DNA of 64,000 bases, taken from contig NZ_CDCA01000045.1 of the NCBI RefSeq assembly GCF_000820185.1, positions 124,001 to 188,000 of the forward strand. Reading direction: 5' to 3'. This stretch comes from Aeromonas tecta. Its GTDB lineage: Bacteria > Pseudomonadota > Gammaproteobacteria > Enterobacterales > Aeromonadaceae. The translations under genes were made by a program, and so were the position numbers. The notes under the pieces are model-generated. The model was not told the DNA's origin, made no database searches, and worked only from the letters and a program-made list of their open reading frames with translations. Every line of letters begins with the position of its first letter. Position 1 is the stretch's first letter. Shown here in pieces: positions 34,542-43,287 of the stretch.

Positions 34542-36107
34542 TCACACCAATTGGTTTTTATTCAAATAGATACCGAACAATGTGGTCTGTTCGGCGGTGC
34601 GTCGCCATTCTATCACACCCCCACGGCGGGCCACGGTCTTCTTGACCAGAAAGAGACCTACGCCATGATCTCCGGTCTGGCGACTGATGCCGTAGTCAAA
34701 CAGATGGTCCGCCAGCGCCTCGTCCACCCCCACGCCACTGTCCTCCACCTCGATCACCAGCCGCCGGCCGAAATCGTCGATGGAGAGCAGCACCCTGGGA
34801 GGACAATGCTCGCGATTCGCCCAGGCTGCGCGCAGGCCGTTGTCCAGCAGGTTGCCGATGCAGGTAATGAGGTCCGCCGACACCTCGGCCGGGTACTCCC
34901 CGAGCGCAGAGCCGGGATCCAGCACCAGCTCGACCCCAAGCTCCCGCGCCCGACTGAACTTGCCGAGGATGAGCCCGGCCACCGGCTTGTTCTCGATGGC
35001 CCGCAGCAAGTCCTGCAGCATGTTCTGGCAGGCCTCGTTCTCCTGCTGGATGAGCTCCACCGCCTCGTCCACGTGGCCGAGTTGCAGCAGACCGGAGAGG
35101 CTGCCCAGCTTGTTGGCAAACTCGTGGGTCTGGATGCGCAGCATCTCGGCGTACTGGCGCAGGTGAGTCACCTGCATGCCGAGGCTGCCGGTGCCATCCG
35201 GTCGGCTGAAGATGAGCATACGCCCGGGCTCGCGGCCGCTGAGCTCCTGCCAGTGGCCGACGAAGTCCTCCCCCTGCACGGTGAAGTGCACCCCGCCCTG
35301 CTGACTCAGGGCTGGCAACAGGCTGGGGGCCAGCTCGGCGAGGGATTGCCCCAGCAGGGCATGGCGGCCGGTGCCTGGCAGCCGCAGCTGATAGAAGGCC
35401 GCGCTGTTGAGCATCTTGATCCTGTGCTGGCCATCGAGGGCCACTATCCCCTCCGAGATCCCCTCCAGCACCAGATCCTGCTGGGCGAAGCGGTTGACTA
35501 TGGTCTCCGGCTCCAGATCCAGCAGGGTGCGCTTCAGCCGGTGCTGCAGCCAGAATGCCAGCAGCAGGCCACAGCCCAGCACGGCGCCGATGGCGCTGAT
35601 GAGCAGGGCGATGCGCTCCAGATAGATACCCTCCACCGTCTGCATCAGGTAGCCGACCACCACGGCGCCGATGGTGCGCCCATCCGCCCCGACCACGGGG
35701 GAGAAACAGCGAATGGACGGCCCCAGCGTGCCCACATCCTTGGAGCAGTAGCTGCGCCGCTCCTGAATGGCCGGCCAGATATCCTCCCCACGGAAGGTCT
35801 GGCCCACCAGCTCCGGTGAGGGGTGGCTGAGGCGGCGGGCATGCTCGTCGGTCACCACCATGTAAGCGGCATCGGTGCGCTTGCAGATCCCCTGCACATA
35901 GTCCCGCAGGCCCGGATCCTTACCCAGCTGCAGGGCCTGCACCACCCGGGTATCTGCCGCCAGCACCCGCGCCAGATCGCTGCCCTTCTCCTCCAGGCTG
36001 TTCTCCAGCAGGTGGCGAATGAAGAGGGCGAGCAGCCCGCCCAGGATCAGGACCAACAGCAGCGACATGCCGAGAGAGAGGGTGACCAGTTGGTGGCGCA
36101 GTTTCAT
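34542..36107 (-). CDS. CitA/DcuS-type sensor histidine kinase
   Basis: A 521-residue kinase with an N-terminal membrane helix (about 10-32), a periplasmic PASp sensor domain (about 40-165, with VQALQLGKDPGLRDYVQGIC, RTDAAYMVVTDEHARRLSHP and RCFSPVVGADGRTIGAVVVGY, the citrate/dicarboxylate pocket region of the family), a second helix, a cytosolic PAS domain, and a kinase core with H328 in QTHEFANKLGSLSGLLQL. The kinase core is of the SpoOB/CitA (HPK5) type. It likely senses malate or another C4/C6 carboxylate. The ligand-binding arginine and histidine positions should be checked by alignment. Confidence 0.9.
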   Translation of the reverse strand: MKLRHQLVTLSLGMSLLLVLILGGLLALFIRHLLENSLEEKGSDLARVLAADTRVVQALQLGKDPGLRDYVQGICKRTDAAYMVVTDEHARRLSHPSPELVGQTFRGEDIWPAIQERRSYCSKDVGTLGPSIRCFSPVVGADGRTIGAVVVGYLMQTVEGIYLERIALLISAIGAVLGCGLLLAFWLQHRLKRTLLDLEPETIVNRFAQQDLVLEGISEGIVALDGQHRIKMLNSAAFYQLRLPGTGRHALLGQSLAELAPSLLPALSQQGGVHFTVQGEDFVGHWQELSGREPGRMLIFSRPDGTGSLGMQVTHLRQYAEMLRIQTHEFANKLGSLSGLLQLGHVDEAVELIQQENEACQNMLQDLLRAIENKPVAGLILGKFSRARELGVELVLDPGSALGEYPAEVSADLITCIGNLLDNGLRAAWANREHCPPRVLLSIDDFGRRLVIEVEDSGVGVDEALADHLFDYGISRQTGDHGVGLFLVKKTVARRGGVIEWRRTAEQTTLFGIYLNKNQLV

Positions 36108-36124
36108 CGATTAACCTTGCAGAC

Positions 36125-37675
36125 TCAGGGGACGGACCAATAGTGAGGGCGCCACCAGGTCTGGTCAATCAGCGGCGCAGGATCCCCCATAAAATCGGCC
36201 AATCCTTCCTCGCGAGCGCAGAGCGCCACCGCCCTGGCCACGGCGCGGGCCACCTCCCCCACCTGCTCGATGGGAGGCAGCAGTCGGCCCTCGGCCAGAG
36301 GGTAAGCGCCCACCGCCCGCACCGCCGCCTGCAACATGCCATCGCTGATGCGGCGCGCCTTGACGGCGCAGGCGCCGAGGCCGATACCGGGGAAGACGTA
36401 GACGTTGTTGCACTGGGAGACCACCCGCGCCTCCCCCGCGACAACCACCGGGGCAAAGGGGCTACCGGTGGCGAGCAAGGCACGCCCAACCGTGGCCTGC
36501 CACACCTCGGCCGGGGTCGCCTCGGCGCTGCGGGTCGGGTTGGAGAGCGGCAGGATCACCGGTCGCTCGCACACCTCCCCCATGGCGCTGAGCACCGCAT
36601 CGGTGAAGAGGCCACCCTGGCCGCTCACCCCTATCAACACCCCTGGCCGCAGCCGCTGAATAAGCTCTGGCAGGGACAGGCACGCTTCCTCCGGCGCCCT
36701 GGCGAAGGGCTGCTGAGAGGGGGTCAGATTGAGGCGATCCCGGCACACCAGGCCGTCTTGATCAAACAGCTGAACCAGCTCAGGGCTGCCCGCCAGCTGG
36801 GCCAGCATGGCGGCGATGCCGCAGCCCGCGGAGCCCGCGCCGACGATCAACACAGGGGTCTCGGCAAGCGTGCTGCCCGCCTGCTGCAAGCCCGCCAGCA
36901 CGCAAGCCGACGCCACCGCCGCCGTGCCCTGAATGTCGTCGTTGAACATGCAGAGCTGGTCCCGATAGCGGGCCAAGAGGTTAGCGGCGTGCTTGCCGGC
37001 GAAGTCCTCGAATTGCAGCACCACCTGAGGCCAGCGTTTGTGAATGGCCACCACCACCTTGTCCATGAAGCGGTAATAGGGTTCGCCGTCCACCCGCGGC
37101 GCCTGCCAGCCGAGGTAGGAGTCATCTTCCAAGAGTTCCGGGTTGTTGGTGCCCACGTCCACGCACAGCGGCAGAGTGCGCGCCGGGTTGATGCCACCGG
37201 CAGCCGAGTAAAGCGCCAGCTTGCCGATGCAGATCCCCATGCCGCCGATGCCGAGATCGCCGAGCCCCAGCACCCGCTCACCATCGGAGATGACGATGAC
37301 ATCCACCTCCTGCTCCACGGTCGCGAAGATGTCGTCGAGATCGTCCCTGTCGTGCCAGGAGAGGTAGAGGCCGTGGCTTCGCAGGTAGAGATCGCTGTGG
37401 CGTTGGCAGGCCTCCCCCACCACCGGGGTGTAGATAATGGGCAACAGCTCCGGCAGGTGGTGGCGCACCAGATCGTAAAACAGCACAGGGTTGTCCTCCT
37501 GCAGCTGGCGCAGCAGCAGGTGTTGATCGAACGGGCTCTGCATAGCAGACACCAGTCGATAGATGCGGCGGCGCTGCTGGGAGAGAGATTCCTCCTTGTG
37601 GGGCATGCGCCCCATCAGCCCCTGACGCTTGCGTTCGGCATAGGGCAAACTGGTGCCCATCATGATGTCGTTCAT
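36125..37675 (-). CDS. NAD-dependent malic enzyme
   Basis: A 516-residue oxaloacetate-decarboxylating malate dehydrogenase of the large eukaryotic-like type, close to E. coli MaeA. The active-site regions include IIYTPVVGEACQRHSD, SDGERVLGLGDLGIGGMGI, the metal triad in FEDFAGKHAANLLARY and FNDDIQGTA, the nucleotide site VLIVGAGSAGCGIA, and LSNPTRSAEATP. It turns malate into pyruvate and CO2 with NAD+. At 516 residues it is somewhat shorter than MaeA (565). It starts 10 bases after the 2HCT transporter gene (AAGGAATCGACT before ATG), so uptake and use of malate are co-expressed. Confidence 0.92.
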   Translation of the reverse strand: MNDIMMGTSLPYAERKRQGLMGRMPHKEESLSQQRRRIYRLVSAMQSPFDQHLLLRQLQEDNPVLFYDLVRHHLPELLPIIYTPVVGEACQRHSDLYLRSHGLYLSWHDRDDLDDIFATVEQEVDVIVISDGERVLGLGDLGIGGMGICIGKLALYSAAGGINPARTLPLCVDVGTNNPELLEDDSYLGWQAPRVDGEPYYRFMDKVVVAIHKRWPQVVLQFEDFAGKHAANLLARYRDQLCMFNDDIQGTAAVASACVLAGLQQAGSTLAETPVLIVGAGSAGCGIAAMLAQLAGSPELVQLFDQDGLVCRDRLNLTPSQQPFARAPEEACLSLPELIQRLRPGVLIGVSGQGGLFTDAVLSAMGEVCERPVILPLSNPTRSAEATPAEVWQATVGRALLATGSPFAPVVVAGEARVVSQCNNVYVFPGIGLGACAVKARRISDGMLQAAVRAVGAYPLAEGRLLPPIEQVGEVARAVARAVALCAREEGLADFMGDPAPLIDQTWWRPHYWSVP

Positions 37676-37685
37676 AGTCGATTCC

Positions 37686-38996
37686 TTATGCCAGCAGCGA
37701 GATGAGCAGGGTGGCCAGGATCAACATGACGGCCCCCCCGAGACGAGAGGAGATCTGGGCGAACGGCATCAGCTTCATGCGCTGGGCCGCCGACAACACA
37801 GCCACATCGCCGGTGCCCCCCATGTTGGCCATACACAGGCCGCCGGTGATGGCTGCCTCGATGGGATAGAAACCAATCATGCGTCCGACGATGGCTGCCC
37901 CCAGGGCGCCGCCAATGACGGTGGTCAGCACCATGATGAAATAGTTGATGGAGAAGGCGCCGATGAGCTCGGGGATGCTGGTGTAGGCGACCCCTATGCC
38001 CACCAGCAGGGAGGGGGTGAGGTTGCTCACCACGAACTGGTACCAGTCGGCGGCGGCCTGCTCGTAGCGACGGGGCAACACGCCGCTCACCTTGATGATG
38101 GCAACCGCCAGGATCATCAGGGCGAAGGGGTGCATGGGGATGAAGTTACCGAGCAGGGAGCCGATGACAAACATGCTGGAGCTGATGAAGAGGCCGAGCC
38201 CCAGGCTCTCCAGCGTCGGTGCCTGCACCTTCTCCTCGGCCACGCTCTCGGCGCCCTCTTTGATCATCAGCTTGCCGTTGCCGGTCAGGGAGGGGTAACG
38301 ACGGCCGAGGCGGGCCAGCATGGTGCCCACCAGAATGGCCAGGGTGTTGGCGATAACCACCGCCGGTACCATGCGTGACAGCAAGTCGGCGCTGGACATC
38401 TGCAAGGGGCCGGAGAGGATCTCCACCAGCGGCACGGCGCCGGCGCCCATGCCACCGCCCATGATGGGCAGGCCGATGAGCAGCACCGCATTCTTGAAGC
38501 CGTATCCCAGCAGGGATCCCACCAGACCGACGCTGAGCAGCGCCAGGGCCACGCCCCCCAGGATCACCGGTAGGTAGCGCATGGCGGCATTCTTGAGCAG
38601 GGAGCCGCTCATGCCGAACACAGATCCTGTCACCAGACTGGCGATGAAGAAGTTGAGGAAGCCCCCCTCCTTCATGAAGCCGGTGATGACCTGGCCTGCC
38701 GCCGTCGGCATGAGTCCGTATTCGAACATGGCCGCGCCACCGAAGATGGCGAGTATGGTGCCGCCCCCCAGGTATTCACGGATGGGGGTGATGCGCTCGC
38801 CGAGCTCGGTCAGCAGGGTGCCGAGCACGAACATCAGCGCCAGCGCCCCGACCATGCCGAGCGGCAGGGAGCCGTTCCAGCCGGAGAACAGCACGCAGGT
38901 GGCGAGCCCGAGGAAGATCATCATGGGCATGCCGGCAATCTGTTGGTCGCTCCAGGCGGCCTTCGCTTGTACTTGGGGGGTAGAGAGGTTTTTCAT
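37686..38996 (-). CDS. 2-hydroxycarboxylate transporter (2HCT family)
   Basis: A 436-residue inner-membrane symporter. The family has two inverted halves with GGxG re-entrant loops, here FGMSGSLLKNAAM and IGLPIMGGGMGAGAVPLVEI in the first half and GLCMANMGGTGDVAVLSAA in the second. Members move citrate (CitS), malate (MaeN, MleP, CimH) or citrate/lactate with Na+ or H+. Because the next gene is malic enzyme, Na+-malate uptake is the likely role. The conserved Arg is in the R(M/I)xLMPFAQISSR end segment. First gene of the operon. Confidence 0.92.
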   Translation of the reverse strand: MKNLSTPQVQAKAAWSDQQIAGMPMMIFLGLATCVLFSGWNGSLPLGMVGALALMFVLGTLLTELGERITPIREYLGGGTILAIFGGAAMFEYGLMPTAAGQVITGFMKEGGFLNFFIASLVTGSVFGMSGSLLKNAAMRYLPVILGGVALALLSVGLVGSLLGYGFKNAVLLIGLPIMGGGMGAGAVPLVEILSGPLQMSSADLLSRMVPAVVIANTLAILVGTMLARLGRRYPSLTGNGKLMIKEGAESVAEEKVQAPTLESLGLGLFISSSMFVIGSLLGNFIPMHPFALMILAVAIIKVSGVLPRRYEQAAADWYQFVVSNLTPSLLVGIGVAYTSIPELIGAFSINYFIMVLTTVIGGALGAAIVGRMIGFYPIEAAITGGLCMANMGGTGDVAVLSAAQRMKLMPFAQISSRLGGAVMLILATLLISLLA

Positions 38997-39275
38997 TGTT
39001 ATGCTCCAGCGTGTGGTGTGGCGCTACTCTAGTGATCCCCCTCGGCGCTGTCGGTTAGCGGGCTTACAAAGCCATATAAAAACATTGAAACCTTAAGCAC
39101 CATCTCCACTTGATGCTGCAAAGCAGGCCCCATCAAGTAGCTCCTGCTCCGCCTAATTCCCGCCCGGTTAACACACTCTTTCCACCATTACTTGAACGTG
39201 AGATGTATCACACTATTTACTTAGCCTGCGAAATAAATATAATGCTTAGCAGGCTAAGTAAGTGAGGTGTCAGTC
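38997..39275. other. Divergent promoter region between 2HCT transporter and marR
   Basis: The 279 bases carry the promoters of both the malate operon (minus strand) and the marR efflux operon (plus strand). The last 60 bases, AT-rich and with paired operator-like repeats, belong to the latter. No CitB/DcuR box was recognised. Confidence 0.55.
39218..39260 (+). promoter_or_regulatory. SlyA-like operator pair before the marR gene
   Basis: TTAGCAGGCTAA (39246-39257) differs from the SlyA consensus TTAGCAAGCTAA by one base. A related half site TTAGCCTGCGAA lies at 39221-39232. The two outer arms TACTTAGCCTGC (39218-39229) and GCAGGCTAAGTA (39249-39260) form a perfect 12-base inverted repeat with 19 bases between, covering the probable -10 region (ATAAATATAAT). 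The position fits autorepression. Confidence 0.8.
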
Positions 39276-39749
39276 ATGGAAAGAGATCTGGATATATTGC
39301 GGGAGTTATCCCTCGCCGAGCGGCTGGGGCGACTGCATCGATTGTGGCGCACCGTGGCCGATCTCGAACTGGCGCCCCTTGGCCTGACTCACCCGCGCTG
39401 GACCGCGCTGTGGAAGCTCTGCCAGCGCGGCGGCCGTCTCGGCCAGAAGGCGCTGGCCGAGGCCCTCGAGATCGAGTTGCCTTCGCTGATGCGCACCCTG
39501 GGTCAGCTGGAAGAACAGGGGCTTATCGAGCGCCACTGCTGCAGCCAGGACAAGCGGGCCCGCATCGTCACCCTGACGCCCGCCGGCCAGGCGCTGCTCG
39601 ATCAGATCGAGGATCGCATCATGGTGATCCGCCGGGAGCTGCTCACCGGCATCAGCCCGCAAGAGCTGGCGCAATTTGAAGATATCGTCCACCGCATCAG
39701 CGCCAACGCCCTTGGCAAGATCGCCGACCAGAATGAAGAGAGAGGATAA
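39276..39749 (+). CDS. MarR/SlyA family transcriptional regulator
   Basis: A 157-residue winged-helix regulator. The DNA-binding helix region is GQKALAEALEIELPSLMRTL followed by LEEQGLIERHCCSQDKRARIVTLTP, the wing typical of the SlyA branch (which reads LEKKGLVxR...DRRAK). The start at 39276 has GAGG nine bases upstream; a GTG at 39267 is less well placed. It overlaps no other gene, and the HlyD-type gene follows directly after its stop. A SlyA-like operator sits just before it, so it probably represses its own efflux operon and releases on a drug or aromatic acid. Confidence 0.9.
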   Translation: MERDLDILRELSLAERLGRLHRLWRTVADLELAPLGLTHPRWTALWKLCQRGGRLGQKALAEALEIELPSLMRTLGQLEEQGLIERHCCSQDKRARIVTLTPAGQALLDQIEDRIMVIRRELLTGISPQELAQFEDIVHRISANALGKIADQNEERG

Positions 39750-39750
39750 G

Positions 39751-40806
39751 ATGACCCCGGATCAACAATTCAAACGCTGGATCAAGTGGGCCATCGCATG
39801 CTTCACCCTGGTATTCGGCTACTTCCTGCTGGCCGACATCAAGATGCCGCTGACGCCGCAAGCCATGGCCACCCGGGTGGTCACCAAGATGGCGCCTCAG
39901 GTCAGCGGCAAGGTGACCTCGGTGGCGGTGACCAACAATCAGCACGTCAAACAGGGCGATCTGCTATTCGTGCTGGATCCCGCTCCCTTCGAACTCGCGG
40001 TTGAGCAAGCCCGGCTCGCTCTGGATCAGGCCGAGCAGCAGAATCGCCAGCTGGATGCGACCTTGAGCGCCGTCTCGGCCGAGTACAGCTCGCTACAGAC
40101 CCAAACCGCCCAGAAACGGCGGGAAGCGGCACGGATCGATGCCCTCTATGGCCGCCACATGGTGTCAGAGCAGCAGAAAGACGATGCGGACAGCGCCGCC
40201 CGCACCGCCCAGGCCAATCTGCTGGCGAGCCAGGCTCGCATGGAGCAGGCCAGGGTCAACCGGGGATTGTCCGGTGACGACAACCTGCTGCTGCGCCAGG
40301 CTCGCAATCGCCTCGCCCAGGCCGAGCTCAACCTGACCTACAGCCAGGTGCATGCGAGCCAGGATGGCATCATCACCAACCTGCAGCTCAAACCGGGCAG
40401 CGTGGCCACGGCGGGCGCCCCCCTGCTGGCGCTGGTCTCCGAGCAAGTGGACGTGATCGCCGATTTTCGCGAGAAGAGCCTGCGCCATGTCAGCACCGGC
40501 AGCCAGGCCCTGATCGCCTTCGACGGCGAGCCCGGTCGGCTCTACCCCGCTCGCGTCTCCAGCCTGGATGCCGGGGTCAGCGCCGGCCAGTTCGATGCCA
40601 ATGGCCTGCTGGCCAATCCCATCGAGTCGGATCGCTGGGTGCGCGATGCCCAGCGTCTGCGCCTGCATCTGGCGCTGGAGCAGTTGCCCGCCCACCTGCC
40701 GGCCGGGGCCCGCGCCACCGTCCAGCTGCTGCCGGACAATGCGCTAAGCGCTCTGTTTGCACGCGGACAGATCCGCCTGCTCAGCCTGCTGCACTACATC
40801 TACTGA
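39751..40806 (+). CDS. HlyD/EmrA-type periplasmic adaptor
   Basis: A 351-residue membrane-fusion protein: a membrane helix at about 10-30, a lipoyl half-domain (MAPQVSGKVTSVAVTNNQHV), a coiled-coil hairpin (about 80-180, with LDQAEQQNRQLDATLSAVSA), the second lipoyl half and a beta-barrel (DGIITNLQLKPGSVATAGAP). It bridges the inner-membrane pump to an outer-membrane channel. ATG 39751 follows GAGAGGATAAG and is one base after the marR stop. The DUF2955 pump gene follows at once. Confidence 0.9.
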   Translation: MTPDQQFKRWIKWAIACFTLVFGYFLLADIKMPLTPQAMATRVVTKMAPQVSGKVTSVAVTNNQHVKQGDLLFVLDPAPFELAVEQARLALDQAEQQNRQLDATLSAVSAEYSSLQTQTAQKRREAARIDALYGRHMVSEQQKDDADSAARTAQANLLASQARMEQARVNRGLSGDDNLLLRQARNRLAQAELNLTYSQVHASQDGIITNLQLKPGSVATAGAPLLALVSEQVDVIADFREKSLRHVSTGSQALIAFDGEPGRLYPARVSSLDAGVSAGQFDANGLLANPIESDRWVRDAQRLRLHLALEQLPAHLPAGARATVQLLPDNALSALFARGQIRLLSLLHYIY

Positions 40807-40807
40807 G

Positions 40808-41845
40808 ATGGCTGCCATGAACCTGTGGCATAGGGCCCTCACCGCCAACGAACTGCGCCAATGCCTGCGCATCGCCTTTGGCTGCACCCTGGGGTTCTTG
40901 CTCTGCAAGATGTTTGGCTGGAACTACGGGGTCTTCTTCACCGTCACCCCCATGCTGCTGCTCGGCATGGTGCCGGTGATGAACGGCCACGCCGCTCGCC
41001 AGCTCATCGCCGCCGCAGTGATGTGCGGGCTGGAGGTCGGTCTGCTGGGGGGTCTGTTTGGCGGCCATCCCGGTCTGATGATCCCCCTCGTCTTCCTGCT
41101 GTTCCTCTATCGCTTCGCCGCCATGTCCCGTGGCAGCCTGTTCCTGTTCGGCGCCAACGGGGTGCTGAGTCTCAGCATCATGCTGCACTTTGCCAGCTAC
41201 CCCGAGACCGACTTGAACGATCTTATCTTCAGCAACCTGTGGGCCAGCGTGCTGTCCGTGCTCATCGCCTATCTGATGACGGCCCTGCTGCCGGACGTCG
41301 AGCCGCGTCCCAAACCGGCCGCCTCCCCCAAGGCGCCGCACCGGATGCGCCACGAGGCGCTGCTCGGCGCCAGCATCGCCACCCTGTCGTTCATGGTGTT
41401 CCAGCTGTTCGATCTGCGTGACTCCATGTCGGCCCAGGCGACTACATTGCTGGTGTTGTTCCCCATGCATTGGGATGGGGCGCTGAGCTATGCCCGCAAG
41501 CGGGCCATGGGCACCCTGCTGGGGGTGAGTTTTGGCATCCTCGGCCAGCTGGTGCTCTATGACTGGTCCGGTCAGCTCGTGCTGGTCACTCCCCTGCTCT
41601 GGCTCGGGGCCATGCTGTTCAGCTACGCCCACGTGAAGGAGGCCAGTGGCTCCGGGGTCGGTTTCGGCGCCCTCACCACCCTCGGCATCCTGTTTGGCCA
41701 GTATCTGACGCCGGGCAACGATCTGGTGTTCAGTGCCCTCTACCGGGTCAGCAGCATCCTGTTTGCCATCGTCGTCACCCTGCTGGCCTGCTACCTCATT
41801 CACCGTCTGCTCAACCGCTTCGAGGCGACCCGCTTCGGCTACTGA
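40808..41845 (+). CDS. DUF2955/FUSC-like inner-membrane efflux protein
   Basis: A 345-residue protein with two blocks of six predicted helices, about 15-165 and 200-335, joined by a basic proline-rich linker. The repeat FGCTLGFLLCKMFGWNYGVFF is typical of the fusaric-acid/aromatic-acid exporter (FUSC) group and this is the DUF2955 branch, which is usually coded with a HlyD protein. The start is 40808 or 40817 (MNLWHRALTANE); both fit. It is coded 1-2 bases after the adaptor. The substrate is unknown; aromatic carboxylates are a fair guess from relatives such as AaeB. Confidence 0.8.
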   Translation: MAAMNLWHRALTANELRQCLRIAFGCTLGFLLCKMFGWNYGVFFTVTPMLLLGMVPVMNGHAARQLIAAAVMCGLEVGLLGGLFGGHPGLMIPLVFLLFLYRFAAMSRGSLFLFGANGVLSLSIMLHFASYPETDLNDLIFSNLWASVLSVLIAYLMTALLPDVEPRPKPAASPKAPHRMRHEALLGASIATLSFMVFQLFDLRDSMSAQATTLLVLFPMHWDGALSYARKRAMGTLLGVSFGILGQLVLYDWSGQLVLVTPLLWLGAMLFSYAHVKEASGSGVGFGALTTLGILFGQYLTPGNDLVFSALYRVSSILFAIVVTLLACYLIHRLLNRFEATRFGY

Positions 41846-41881
41846 ACACTTTTTCCAATGGCTCATGGATGTGCTGTCTTT

Positions 41882-41912
41882 CGCCCCGATATGCCTACCG
41901 GGGCGTTTTTTT
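41882..41912 (+). terminator. Terminator of the marR efflux operon
   Basis: CGCCCCG/CGGGGCG arms with a 10-base loop and T7. Confidence 0.85.
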
Positions 41913-42030
41913 GTCCATGCACAGTCCGCTCGGCTGGGACCTATCCCGACGCACCGTTGCCAGCAGAGCATTGCACCCCTCGCTCAAGCTGTTAGGCTCA
42001 AGTCCATATGACACCGATGGAGCATCCAAC

Positions 42031-42390
42031 ATGAAACACGCCAATCTACTCCTGCTCAGCCTGGGCGCCCTGACCCTGCTCAGCGGCTGCGAACGCAGCG
42101 CTGGCAGCCTGGCCGTGACCGGCGGTGATCCGGTCACCTATCTGTGCGAACAGAACAAGAAGGTCCAGGTGAGCTACTTCTCGCTCTCGGATCAGAGCCT
42201 CAACTTCATCAAGCTGGCCCTGCCAAACGGCAAGGATTACACCCTGCCACAGGCCGTCTCCGCCTCCGGTGCCCGCTATACCGATGACCATGAGGTCGTC
42301 TGGTGGAACAAGGGCAATGAGGGTTTCGTGGAGATGCGCGATCAGAACGGCGAGTGGCAGAGCCTCTACAACGGCTGCAAGCAGCAGTAA
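42031..42390 (+). CDS. mliC: MliC-type lysozyme inhibitor lipoprotein
   Basis: A 119-residue lipoprotein: signal peptide with lipobox LLSG-C20, then VTYLCEQNKKVQVSYF and the C-terminal SASGARYTDDHEVVWWNKGN and GEWQSLYNGC of the MliC family. The first loop TYxC and the SGARY segment carry the Ser and Lys/Tyr that plug the active site of C-type lysozyme. GGAGCATCCAAC precedes ATG 42031; the frame is open upstream to 41869 but that part is intergenic. It protects peptidoglycan from host lysozyme at the outer membrane. Single gene. Confidence 0.88.
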   Translation: MKHANLLLLSLGALTLLSGCERSAGSLAVTGGDPVTYLCEQNKKVQVSYFSLSDQSLNFIKLALPNGKDYTLPQAVSASGARYTDDHEVVWWNKGNEGFVEMRDQNGEWQSLYNGCKQQ

Positions 42391-42412
42391 ATGGTTATTC
42401 CCCATAAACAAA

Positions 42413-42433
42413 CACCCCGGCCAGGCCGGGGTA
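42413..42433 (+). terminator. Hairpin after mliC
   Basis: ACCCCGGCC/GGCCGGGGT arms with a single-base loop region and a weak T-rich tail; a second stronger hairpin follows at 42443. Confidence 0.5.
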
Positions 42434-42442
42434 TTTGTCATG

Positions 42443-42474
42443 AAAAAGGCCAACCCAGGGGTTGGCCTTTTTTT
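42443..42474. terminator. Bidirectional terminator between mliC and the YqaE gene
   Basis: A5-GGCCAACC/GGTTGGCC-T8 with a four-base loop, between two convergent genes. Confidence 0.92.
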
Positions 42475-42485
42475 GCATCTAGGGT

Positions 42486-42656
42486 TCAGGCGCGCTTGTC
42501 GGTGACCACCAGCCAGAGTGCATGTACCATGCCGGGCAGACCGCCGAGCAGGGTCAGCACTATGTTGATCAGAAAATGCAGGCTGAAGCCGACCTGGATA
42601 AAGGCGCACACCGGGGGCAGGAAGATCGCCAGCAGGATCTTGAGCAGGTTGTTCAT
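42486..42656 (-). CDS. Pmp3/YqaE family membrane protein, 56 aa
   Basis: A 56-residue protein of two membrane helices: MNNLLKILLAIFLPPVCAFI then VGFSLHFLINIVLTLLGGLP and VHALWLVV, ending in TDKRA. The FLPPVCAF and the LTLLGGLPGMVHA segments are the Pmp3/YqaE signature. Members are small inner-membrane proteins linked to membrane potential and salt stress. GAGGAACCGAG precedes the ATG. It is coded alone, with the terminator on its 3' side. Too short for most gene finders' default. Confidence 0.9.
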   Translation of the reverse strand: MNNLLKILLAIFLPPVCAFIQVGFSLHFLINIVLTLLGGLPGMVHALWLVVTDKRA

Positions 42657-42718
42657 CTCGGTTCCTCGTTAAAGATGTTGCAGAACAGGGGATGGGCTAA
42701 CCATAAACAGCCTTGGCC

Positions 42719-43228
42719 TCAACTGCAAACCAGACAGGGGATCCGCTCCCCATTATTTCGCCAGCCATTGAGGTCATGGATCTGCTGATTGCTGCTGCCG
42801 CGCCACAGCAAACCGGGATCCGCCAGCCCCTTCTCGAACTTGCCGTCCACCAGCACGTCCAATAAGGCCACCAGTTCGCGCTGGGCGACACTGAGCTCTC
42901 CTAGCAGATAACCGGTCCAGCACCAGATGTCTTTACCGGGGCACTCGGCCCGCACCCGTTGCACCAGCGCCAGCACAAAGGGCACGTTGGCAGGATGCAG
43001 CGGATCGCCACCGGAGAGCGACAGGCCCCGCCGCTTGATGCGGCTGTCATTGAGATCCCTGATGATGCGATCGCTCATGGCGGCATCGAACGGTTTGCCA
43101 CCGTCGAGCCGCCAGGTGGCCTGGTTGTAGCAACCGGGACACTGGTGTTCGCAGCCCGCCACAAACAGGGTGGCACGGGTGCCAGGGCCGTTGATCACAT
43201 CGACCGGGTAGTACTGGTGGTAATGCAT
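42719..43228 (-). CDS. nrdG: Anaerobic ribonucleotide reductase activating protein
   Basis: A 169-residue radical-SAM activase. The cluster motif CEHQCPGC (C26, C30, C33) is in the NrdG form CX3CX2C, with the SAM-binding GGDPL nearby (SLSGGDPLHPANV). It generates the glycyl radical on NrdD using a 4Fe-4S cluster and SAM. The start at 43228 follows AGAGAGATAAG; the longer frame to 43321 is only repeat sequence. The C terminus (GERIPCLVCS) is about 10-15 residues longer than in E. coli. Downstream of nrdD in the same operon. Confidence 0.93.
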   Translation of the reverse strand: MHYHQYYPVDVINGPGTRATLFVAGCEHQCPGCYNQATWRLDGGKPFDAAMSDRIIRDLNDSRIKRRGLSLSGGDPLHPANVPFVLALVQRVRAECPGKDIWCWTGYLLGELSVAQRELVALLDVLVDGKFEKGLADPGLLWRGSSNQQIHDLNGWRNNGERIPCLVCS

Positions 43229-43248
43229 CTTATCTCTCTGTTGCTGCA

Positions 43249-43287
43249 CCTCATCCCCAGCCCTTCTCCCGCAAGGGGAGAAGGGGG
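43249..43287. repeat. REP-like repeat, left member of a pair
   Basis: CCTCATCCCCAGCCCTTCTC then CCGCAAGGGGAGAAGGGGG. It shares the CTCANCCC-AgCCCTCTCCC consensus with the copies at 43.4 kb and 5.3 kb. Confidence 0.65.

Noticed and set aside
33822..35819. 665-codon plus-strand frame opposite the sensor kinase and regulator
   Set aside because: Antisense shadow; the minus-strand frames have complete domain sets, this one has none.
36143..37705. 520-codon plus-strand frame opposite the malic enzyme
   Set aside because: Antisense shadow with His/Arg/Gly bias; malic enzyme motifs are intact on the minus strand.
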